Assembly: GCF_002422095.1 (NCBI RefSeq)
Contig: NZ_DITB01000063.1
Location: forward strand, 4,812-10,828
Reading direction: 5' to 3'
From: Flavobacterium sp. UBA6195
GTDB lineage: Bacteria; Bacteroidota; Bacteroidia; Flavobacteriales; Flavobacteriaceae
Length of the DNA stretch: 6,017 bases
The notes beneath the pieces are model-generated. The model ran no database searches. It saw nothing but the letters and a program-made list of their open reading frames with translations, and was not told the origin of the DNA. The position numbers and the translations under genes are program-made. How positions within the stretch are numbered: the stretch's first letter is position 1; every line of letters begins with the position of its first letter. Of the stretch, positions 1-3,897 are shown piece after piece.

Positions 1-30
1 AGCGACTTTTATTTTTACACAAAAGTCGCT
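1..30 (-). terminator. Hairpin terminator after the Cys-rich lipoprotein gene
   Basis: AGCGACTTTT (1-10) pairs perfectly with AAAAGTCGCT (21-30) around a 10-nt loop. The hairpin lies 35 bases beyond the stop of the minus-strand gene that ends at 66. Sequence beyond the stem is outside the window, so the T-tract cannot be seen here. The second copy (1707-1736) is followed on the minus strand by TTGTTTTTGT, which supports a terminator role. Confidence 0.6.
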
Positions 31-49
31 ATTGTTACAAACTGCGGTT
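1..49. repeat. 49-bp hairpin repeat R, copy 1
   Basis: This block matches 1707-1755 at 47 of 49 bases; the differences are at 26 and 35. It begins at the window edge, so it may extend further left. It lies directly downstream of the minus-strand lipoprotein gene at 66-725, as the second copy lies downstream of the lipoprotein gene at 1766-2368. It holds a perfect 10-bp hairpin (1-10 with 21-30), the 12-mer TTGTTACAAACT (32-43) and the boundary word CTGCGGTT. Similarity to copy 2 stops at 49, where the cassette-specific sequence starts. Inference: it is the shared downstream flank, possibly the recombination-site body, of exchangeable lipoprotein cassettes. Confidence 0.85.
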
Positions 50-56
50 AGCAGAA
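47..56. repeat. Left terminal inverted repeat of cassette 1
   Basis: GTTAGCAGAA here is the exact reverse complement of TTCTGCTAAC at 905-914. The two 10-bp arms enclose the whole Cys-rich lipoprotein gene and its leader. The GTT belongs to the shared repeat R and the rest is cassette-specific. Pairing continues four bases inward after one mismatch (AAAT[T/C]TTCTGCTAAC, 900-914). Confidence 0.7.
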
Positions 57-65
57 GATTTATTA

Positions 66-725
66 TTAAATTTGAGTAACTGTCATTACACAGTCAGCAC
101 AAGAGCATGACGCTGTTCCGGTATTAAAATTAAATTGCTCTTTACAACCACAACTACCAGTGCAATCAATTTCAAATTTAGGTCCTAAAACTTTACCCTC
201 TGTATTAATAGTTTGAGAGTACATTACAGATTGTAATTCACCTTTAGTGTCTTTAAATTTAAACAAAACAGCAATAACATCATCATTTGAGTAAAACTCA
301 ATGCCTTCGCTTTTTATTGCTTTAACACCATATTTTTTTTCAGAATATTCTAAAAATCTTGTATAAGAACTTTGAAAAAAATCAAGATTATACAGTGATT
401 GAATTAATTTTTCTTTATCTTTAATATCTTCATTAATATTCCCATTACTTTGTCTTGTAGAAATAACTAACTTACAATCATTACAACCACATTGACCAAT
501 TCCAGTAACTAAACTCACAATCATTGTGCAATCATTACAACTACCTTTACATTCAACTTCAGCTGTATTATTGTTCAATACTTTCAGAATTTCAGATTCA
601 GAATATAGTTCAGACTTTCTATTTGTTGAATTTAATATAGTTTCATTTGTTTCATTATTGTCACAAGATACAATAGTAAGTATTGTCATAAACAACACTA
701 CTACAATTTTTAATAAATTTTTCAT
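66..725 (-). CDS. Cys-rich lipoprotein with two six-cysteine modules, function unknown
   Basis: A predicted 219-residue exported lipoprotein that I do not recognise as a named family. I chose the ATG at 723-725 rather than the one at 764 because it starts a compact signal peptide: MKN, a hydrophobic stretch at residues 4-19, then lipobox IVSC with Cys21 as lipid attachment site. An acidic, Asn-rich linker follows. Two similar cysteine modules flank a mixed middle domain (about 100-185). The first has C59, C63, C66, C79, C81, C84; the second has C188, C192, C194, C207, C209, C212. Both read C-x-G-S-C, then a Thr-Gly turn, then C-x-C-x-D-C, which points to an internal duplication. The cysteines could form disulfides in the periplasm or on the surface, or bind metal; the sequence does not decide. 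The gene stands alone between repeat R and a displaced folD end, and is visibly more AT-rich than folD and ffh. Confidence 0.85.
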   Translation of the reverse strand: MKNLLKIVVVLFMTILTIVSCDNNETNETILNSTNRKSELYSESEILKVLNNNTAEVECKGSCNDCTMIVSLVTGIGQCGCNDCKLVISTRQSNGNINEDIKDKEKLIQSLYNLDFFQSSYTRFLEYSEKKYGVKAIKSEGIEFYSNDDVIAVLFKFKDTKGELQSVMYSQTINTEGKVLGPKFEIDCTGSCGCKEQFNFNTGTASCSCADCVMTVTQI

Positions 726-779
726 AATGTTTAATCTTCCCTTTTTTATTTGACGGATTACCAAAGGATGATAACTTTA

Positions 780-828
780 GGTACTATTTTATATGATTAA
801 TGTACCACCCTTAATGAGAATTCTCATT
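780..828. promoter_or_regulatory. Two dyads in the leader of the Cys-rich lipoprotein gene
   Basis: A perfect 16-bp palindrome, AATGAGAATTCTCATT, lies at 813-828, about 88-103 bases upstream of the ATG. Beside it, GGTACtATT (780-788) pairs with AATGTACC (799-806) with one bulged T, giving an 8-bp hairpin. The palindrome has the form of an operator for a dimeric regulator, and the hairpin could act in the mRNA leader. I found no clear flavobacterial promoter (TAnnTTTG) between 726 and 916, so the relation to the start of transcription is unknown. Confidence 0.4.
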
Positions 829-904
829 TTTCTTTTATGGTTTATTTGAGATGCACCTAACAAAATTTGATGTTTTAACCTCTTTAACCAACGTTTACAA
901 AATT

Positions 905-914
905 TTCTGCTAAC
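905..914. repeat. Right terminal inverted repeat of cassette 1
   Basis: TTCTGCTAAC is the partner of GTTAGCAGAA at 47-56. Its last three bases (AAC, 912-914) are also the first bases of the 251-bp block shared with the region after the intact folD. The repeat therefore sits exactly at the boundary between cassette-specific and shared DNA. Confidence 0.7.
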
Positions 915-1021
915 TTATAAATAACATAAAGTTTATGCTATTTTCAATGCGCAATTTAAATACGTTTAAACAAACCATTGCTGTAGTTTTTCTGCCTATT
1001 TTAATAAATTTTCAAATAAAA

Positions 1022-1047
1022 AACCCAAACTCTTTCGAATTTGGGTT
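1022..1047 (-). terminator. Terminator of the displaced folD end
   Basis: AACCCAAA (1022-1029) pairs with TTTGGGTT (1040-1047), with two further pairs inside around a TTTC loop after a C/A mismatch. On the minus strand the stem is followed by a T-rich stretch. It matches the terminator of the intact folD but has one more complete stem, because the A/C difference at 1023 restores pairing. Confidence 0.7.
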
Positions 1048-1068
1048 ACAAATATTGTTTATAATATT

Positions 1069-1161
1069 TTATTTATTTCTCTTCTGCTCTCTCGCTAACA
1101 ACGTATTTTTCAATAACATTGCAATGGTCATGGGTCCTACTCCACCTGGAACTGGAGTAAT
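1069..1161 (-). pseudogene. folD 3' fragment (last 30 codons plus stop)
   Basis: The minus strand encodes ITPVPGGVGPMT followed by the rest of the FolD C-terminus, ending LLAREQKRNK and a stop. It matches residues 264-293 of the intact protein at 3804-4685. Ten bases differ in the sense codons; nine fall in synonymous positions and only the last codon changes (Arg to Lys). Upstream of Ile264 the similarity ends. The frame stays open as far as a stop at 1222-1224 through residues that do not resemble FolD. The fragment has no active-site region and cannot be functional. The synonymous pattern suggests it came from a working folD of a related lineage. Confidence 0.85.
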
Positions 1162-1293
1162 GTTTTGCGGCTTGTTTTCAGGTGGCAATTTCAGCACCAA
1201 GCCATTACAAATATACACTAACTAAATTTTAAATTTTACATTGCCGTGTCAAAAGTATCACAAAACTGCCCCTTGAAACAAGCATCTATGTAA
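1162..1293. other. Junction scar between folD fragment and truncated gene
   Basis: These 132 bases match neither flank. An imperfect inverted repeat lies near both ends: GCTTGTTTTCAGG (1170-1182) against CCTTGAAACAAGC (1271-1283), 11 of 13 complementary. At the left end, CACCAAGCCATTAC (1195-1208) can pair with three separate blocks, 1181-1184, 1169-1173 and 1157-1161, leaving two 7-nt bulges (GTTTTGC and GTTTTCA). No coding sequence is evident. It could be the remnant of a small mobile element or of a recombination site; I cannot identify it. Confidence 0.45.
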
Positions 1294-1482
1294 AAGCATA
1301 ACTTTGAGTTTCCTAAAAACGAAGAATTTGCCGAATTCAAACGTGTGAAGCAAAAGTTCTTAGGTCATGATAAATACGGCCAATTAGTGTTCTTAGCTGA
1401 TAGCGATTTCTCTATCCAAATGACCCAACAGAAATATCCAACAGTAGAATTATTCTTTACTTCGGATTATCAGAAGAGATAA
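1294..1482 (+). pseudogene. 3' remnant of an unidentified core-type gene
   Basis: A plus-strand frame of 62 codons ends at TAA 1480-1482 and is closed upstream by TAA at 1291-1293, with no suitable start codon near its beginning. It encodes residues beginning NFEFPKNEEFAEFKRVKQKF and ending ELFFTSDYQKR. Its codons (GCC, GGC, GTG, TTC, CGT) resemble those of folD and ffh more than those of the AT-rich lipoprotein genes, and a strong terminator follows directly. It therefore reads as the true C-terminal end of a conserved chromosomal gene that lost its front part at the junction scar. I do not recognise the family. It converges on the folD direction and probably marks the other border of the variable locus. 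Confidence 0.6.
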
Positions 1483-1484
1483 AT

Positions 1485-1517
1485 AAAAAGCCATTTCGAT
1501 TGAAATGGCTTTTTTTT
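1485..1517 (+). terminator. Strong rho-independent terminator after the remnant gene
   Basis: AAAAAGCCATTTC (1485-1497) pairs perfectly with GAAATGGCTTTTT (1502-1514) around the loop GATT, and the T-run continues to 1517. It begins three bases after the stop codon of the plus-strand remnant. The flanking A and T runs allow it to work on both strands, so it would also stop minus-strand transcription coming from the lipoprotein genes. Confidence 0.85.
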
Positions 1518-1706
1518 GTGATTAACACTTTCATGAAAATTATCAGCAAAAATAGATAACTAACAATCAAAAATGAATATAACTCAAGCTATACTATTTA
1601 TAATGTTATATAATTAAAAAGGTAGTTTTCGAACGTTTCTAATATATATTTCAGTAGCGGAATAAAAAATAACTAAACTTTTTTGTTACAAACTTTACAA
1701 AAACAA
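1518..1706. other. Gene-free AT-rich spacer
   Basis: I see no gene here. The only structure noted is TTGTTACAAACT at 1683-1694, an exact copy of the 12-mer in repeat R (32-43). A one-base variant lies at 1738-1749, so the hairpin at 1707-1736 is flanked by direct repeats of this word. The stretch CGAACG near 1630 is a short palindrome of unclear meaning. Confidence 0.5.
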
Positions 1707-1736
1707 AGCGACTTTTATTTTTACACAAAAGCCGCT
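1707..1736 (-). terminator. Hairpin terminator after the DUF6705 gene pair
   Basis: On the minus strand AGCGGCTTTT and AAAAGTCGCT form a 10-bp stem with one G-U wobble and a 10-nt loop, followed by TTGTTTTTGT. It lies 29 bases after the stop of the gene at 1766-2368 and is the likely end of the three-lipoprotein transcript. Confidence 0.6.
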
Positions 1737-1755
1737 ATTGCTACAAACTGCGGTT
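1707..1755. repeat. 49-bp hairpin repeat R, copy 2
   Basis: Matches 1-49 with two differences (1732 and 1741). It lies immediately downstream of the minus-strand DUF6705 gene that stops at 1766. The difference at 1732 turns a G-C pair of the hairpin into a G-U wobble in minus-strand RNA, whereas plus-strand RNA would have an A/C mismatch. The structure is thus kept in the transcript of the lipoprotein genes. Confidence 0.85.
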
Positions 1756-1759
1756 GTAA
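1753..1759. repeat. Left terminal inverted repeat of cassette 2
   Basis: GTTGTAA is the exact reverse complement of TTACAAC at 3643-3649. It starts at the same place in repeat R (the GTT at 1753-1755) as the different inverted repeat of cassette 1 does at 47-49. The 7-bp match is short and carries weight only because of its position. Confidence 0.5.
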
Positions 1760-1765
1760 GAGGTT

Positions 1766-2368
1766 TTATTGTTTTATTAAAGTGAGTTGTCCTAAAGGAA
1801 GAGAAAAAGCCAAACCTGGTCCTTCACTTTCAATATATGGCCCAGCACTGGGATGGGTGATGACTATTTTCATGATTTCTTGATTATTTTCACTGGTTCG
1901 TCGCATAATTAAATCAGCATACTTTTTAGAAATAGGGTCCATTATAGATGCAAGTAATCTCTTCTCGTTTGGTAAACAATCTGTACAGGGTGATATTCTA
2001 GCATTATTGTTAATTAATAAATTACCATCTATTTTATGAATTATTTGGTTTGAGTAAACAGTATTTATTTGGTTTAAAGTGTTTATTTTTTCAATACCAT
2101 TTTCAATATATTGGTATTCACCAATAATTAAGTCTTCATAATACTTTCCGTTATATTGCTGTATTTTTTTTACTAAAACTATTTTTAATAAGGTATTACC
2201 ATTTGTGTATTGGTAAACCCCTTCAAATGGGTTTAATAAATTGTATATATCTTTCATATAATAACCATTAGGAAGACCTAATTCTGACTGACTTATATCT
2301 ATAACAGGTGTTTGTGCTTTGCAACTTACAATAAGAAATAGCGCTAAAAATTTAATTATATTTTTCAT
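1766..2368 (-). CDS. DUF6705-family lipoprotein
   Basis: A 200-residue predicted lipoprotein. Signal peptide MKNIIKFLALFLIVSC has a short Lys-bearing N-terminus, a hydrophobic core and lipobox IVSC, with Cys16 lipidated and mature sequence CKAQ. After the linker come PNGYYMKD (33-40), a Gly-Val-Tyr-Gln-Tyr strand near residue 50 with TNGNT, a GEYQYIENG stretch (83-91), a cysteine pair SPCTDC (126-131), and the C-terminal strand ending LTLIKQ. I recognise this layout from memory as the uncharacterised DUF6705 family common in Flavobacterium; no biochemical role is known to me. The neighbour at 2419-2997 has the same landmarks and is a diverged paralogue. It is the last gene of the three-lipoprotein cluster. 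The mRNA reaches this start only through the hairpin at 2380-2414, which lies 11 bases before the ATG, so expression may be lower than or separate from the preceding gene. Confidence 0.85.
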   Translation of the reverse strand: MKNIIKFLALFLIVSCKAQTPVIDISQSELGLPNGYYMKDIYNLLNPFEGVYQYTNGNTLLKIVLVKKIQQYNGKYYEDLIIGEYQYIENGIEKINTLNQINTVYSNQIIHKIDGNLLINNNARISPCTDCLPNEKRLLASIMDPISKKYADLIMRRTSENNQEIMKIVITHPSAGPYIESEGPGLAFSLPLGQLTLIKQ

Positions 2369-2379
2369 ATTAAATGTAG

Positions 2380-2414
2380 AAAACCTTAACTCTTGTTAAA
2401 AGAATTAAGGTTTT
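2380..2414 (-). terminator. Hairpin between the two DUF6705 genes
   Basis: AAAACCTTAA (2380-2389) pairs perfectly with TTAAGGTTTT (2405-2414). After a C/A mismatch the stem continues with TCTT/AAGA (2391-2394 with 2400-2403) around the loop GTTAA. It begins four bases after the stop of the upstream gene and ends 11 bases before the next ATG. The T-run is inside the stem and is followed by CTACATTT, so termination may be partial. It may instead act as an attenuator or an mRNA stability element. Confidence 0.55.
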
Positions 2415-2418
2415 GTAT

Positions 2419-2997
2419 TTATTGCTTAGTTAAAATTAAATCACTGGTTGGTAAGAAAATAGGAATATCAGATTGATTAGCATAAGGGCAATCTGAGGGT
2501 CTTAAATATTCTTCATATTCAAATGCTTTATAAGTAACTTGATTTGTGTTGTTAAGATTTTTTATAAGTGTAAAACTAGCTACATTATTACAATGGTTGC
2601 GGTCGTCAAAATATAGAAATATATAACCAATGCTACGATAACTGGCAAGATGTAATTTATAATTCTCTATGTTGTTTATTAATAGATCATTATAAAGTAT
2701 TTGGTTGTTAGACAAATCAATAACTTTAAATTTACATTTTAACTGATCTTCATAATGATAATTTCCACTACTTGGATACGAAACTAATTGACGTGGGAAT
2801 GAAACAAATTGAAAGGTGTACTCTTTGTTGTTTACGATTCCTTTCCAGGTACCCGTCCAGTAAGGAAAAACATTATCAAGATCTTTTAAATAAGCCCCAT
2901 TAGGGCAATCAAATTCTGGAGTTTTTAAAGGAAATGTTTGGCAGCTAGCATTTAAGCTAATAAATAACATTATCAGTATTTTAAATAAGTTTTTCAT
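2419..2997 (-). CDS. DUF6705-like lipoprotein, paralogue of its neighbour
   Basis: A 192-residue predicted lipoprotein when started at the ATG at 2995-2997. An ATG four codons upstream (3009) is in frame. I prefer the inner start because MKNLFKIL matches the MKN start of the other lipoproteins. The hydrophobic core (4-16) ends in LNASC with Cys19 as likely lipid site; Asn at position -3 makes the lipobox less typical. Landmarks shared with the gene at 1766-2368 are CPNGAYLKD (31-39), a Gly-Thr-Trp strand near 49-51, and the C-terminus FLPTSDLILTKQ (181-192). Extra cysteines occur at 88, 136 and 170. Function is unknown. It is preceded by a 139-base gap containing a weak hairpin after the gene at 3137-3583, and followed by a strong hairpin. 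Confidence 0.82.
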   Translation of the reverse strand: MKNLFKILIMLFISLNASCQTFPLKTPEFDCPNGAYLKDLDNVFPYWTGTWKGIVNNKEYTFQFVSFPRQLVSYPSSGNYHYEDQLKCKFKVIDLSNNQILYNDLLINNIENYKLHLASYRSIGYIFLYFDDRNHCNNVASFTLIKNLNNTNQVTYKAFEYEEYLRPSDCPYANQSDIPIFLPTSDLILTKQ

Positions 2998-3112
2998 TTT
3001 TTGAATCAAATTTTATAAAAAATTCTTCGTTAGAGATTTGAAATTCTATTTTTTCATTTTGATTTACAAATGAAATTTTTTCTTGAACAATTAATATCGA
3101 AAGGCATTATTA

Positions 3113-3139
3113 CAAAAATGAAGAAAAAGTAGTTTTTCA
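3113..3139 (-). terminator. Weak hairpin after the lipoprotein gene at 3137-3583
   Basis: On the minus strand TGAA (3136-3139) can pair with TTCA (3119-3122), and the A-rich and T-rich stretches between extend the stem around CTAC with one bulged C. TTTTTG follows. The stem is entirely A/T-rich apart from its ends and overlaps the stop codon, so this is a tentative call. Confidence 0.3.
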
Positions 3140-3583
3140 TTGTCTTTCAATATTAGTTAATGTTATGTGTTCGTAAGAAATGCTTGAAATATCAAATTTT
3201 TTTGTGCAAGTTTCTTTTAAATGTCCAGAAAATTGCACAGATATGGATTGTCCAATAGGTAATTCTTTAACATCGTTAAAAGTTGATAAAAAATTCTCAT
3301 TACAAACAATCATGTGGTGAATACAATTGGTGCAATCTGGTTCAACATAAGTTAACCAAAATTTATTGTTATAAAAGTTATCATTTGGGTCAAGTTGTCT
3401 TTTATAAACAAGTTGTCCAATTAAGTTCGCTGAATCTGGTATTGTTGCTCTAATATCAGAATTACATCCACAAGTTGGGTTATCATCATTTTTATTACAA
3501 CTAATTGTAGAAATTAATAATGTTAACGAAAAGCATAAAATGGATATTTTTTTTACACTTTTTGAAATGTTTTTTCTTTTCAT
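3137..3583 (-). CDS. Small lipoprotein, function unknown
   Basis: A 148-residue predicted lipoprotein; I do not recognise the family. A basic N-terminus (MKRKN...KSVKK) precedes a hydrophobic core at 13-26 and the lipobox TISC with Cys29. The mature start CNKNDD carries Lys and two Asp close to the lipidated Cys, reminiscent of the surface-export signals (Lys followed by two acidic residues) described for Bacteroidota lipoproteins. CGC at 38-40 and DCTNCIHH at 83-90 give a CxC and a CxxC-x-HH group, with further cysteines at 94 and 126. These could form disulfides or bind a metal. The rest (GQLVYKRQ, FWLTYV, SISVQFSG, ISYEHITLTNI) alternates as in a small beta barrel. It is the first gene after folD in its cassette, about 220 bases downstream of the folD stop. 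No clear promoter was found in the leader at 3584-3650. Confidence 0.82.
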   Translation of the reverse strand: MKRKNISKSVKKISILCFSLTLLISTISCNKNDDNPTCGCNSDIRATIPDSANLIGQLVYKRQLDPNDNFYNNKFWLTYVEPDCTNCIHHMIVCNENFLSTFNDVKELPIGQSISVQFSGHLKETCTKKFDISSISYEHITLTNIERQ

Positions 3584-3642
3584 CTTTTTGTTTTTTGTAT
3601 CATTAGCACTCTTTTTTTTCGATTATTTTCTTCAAAAATTGG

Positions 3643-3649
3643 TTACAAC
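3643..3649. repeat. Right terminal inverted repeat of cassette 2
   Basis: TTACAAC pairs with GTTGTAA at 1753-1759. Its final AAC (3647-3649) is the first part of the block shared with 912-1162, the same relation seen for cassette 1 at 905-914. Confidence 0.5.
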
Positions 3650-3897
3650 TCATAAATAACATAAAGTTTATGCTATTTTCAACACGCAATTTAAAAACCT
3701 TTAAACAAACCATTGCTGTAGTTTTTCTGCATATTTTAATAAATTTTCAAATAAAAACCCCAAACTCTTTCGAATTTGGGTTACAAATATTGTTTATAAT
3801 ATTTTATCTATTTCTCTTCTGCTCTCTTGCTAACAAGGTGTTTTTCAACAGCATTGCAATGGTCATGGGACCTACTCCACCTGGAACAGGCGTGATG
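3647..3897. repeat. Duplicated folD 3' end and downstream flank, copy 2
   Basis: This is the copy attached to the intact folD. It aligns to 912-1162 without gaps at about 93% identity. Besides the folD C-terminal codons and terminator it holds a dyad at 3654-3678 (CATAAA-G-TTTATG with flanking AAATA/TATTT), which is identical in both copies although nearby bases differ. Confidence 0.9.
3759..3780 (-). terminator. folD rho-independent terminator
   Basis: CCCAAA (3759-3764) pairs with TTTGGG (3775-3780). Inside, after a C/A mismatch, TC pairs with GA around a TTTC loop. On the minus strand GGTTTTTATTT follows the stem. It lies 23 bases after the folD stop and would separate folD from the lipoprotein genes unless readthrough occurs. 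Confidence 0.75.

Larger units (their letters stand above)
912..1162. repeat. Duplicated folD 3' end and downstream flank, copy 1
   Basis: This 251-bp block aligns without gaps to 3647-3897 (constant offset 2735) with 17 mismatches by my count, about 93% identity. It contains the last 31 codons of folD including the stop, the folD terminator (1022-1047), and a near-perfect dyad at 919-943 (AAATA, CATAAA, G, TTTATG, TATTT, with one A/C mismatch). Similarity stops abruptly at both ends. On the left it gives way to the Cys-rich lipoprotein cassette, on the right to the unrelated scar at 1162-1293. The stretch from 765 to 1068 has no gene; it holds the leader dyads, the cassette end, and the non-coding part of this block. 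Confidence 0.9.

Noticed and set aside
66..725. Ferredoxin or iron-sulfur protein from the CxCxxC motifs
   Set aside because: The cysteine spacing is not that of a 2[4Fe-4S] ferredoxin, and the protein has a lipoprotein signal peptide, so a cytoplasmic redox role is unlikely.
526..753. Plus-strand open frame opposite the lipoprotein signal peptide region
   Set aside because: It is antisense to the Cys-rich lipoprotein, whose signal peptide, lipobox and repeated cysteine motifs show that the minus strand is coding. The hydrophobic look comes from the reverse reading of an AT-rich region.
813..828. Fur box
   Set aside because: The palindrome resembles parts of Fur sites, but it lacks the 7-1-7 spacing (TGATAATnATTATCA), and no iron-related gene is nearby.
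935..1225. Plus-strand open frame of 96 codons, with a similar one at 3670-3927
   Set aside because: Both arise on the antisense side of the duplicated folD end and its flank. Their likeness is explained by the DNA duplication, and they run through two terminator hairpins and the folD coding sequence.
1..1755. Classical integron attC sites
   Set aside because: Cassette ends are complementary as in integrons, but GTTAGCA and GTTGTAA do not match GTTRRRY and no IntI gene is present. I kept the idea as a hypothesis in the findings and did not annotate attC features.
1683..1883. Plus-strand open frame of 66 codons across repeat R
   Set aside because: It spans the hairpin repeat and the antisense of the DUF6705 C-terminus, with no ribosome-binding signal and no domain that I recognise.
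1162..3646. Integrative element with its own integrase between the two folD ends
   Set aside because: No integrase, transposase or excision gene is encoded between the repeats. The structure is better described as exchanged alleles or cassettes than as an autonomous element.
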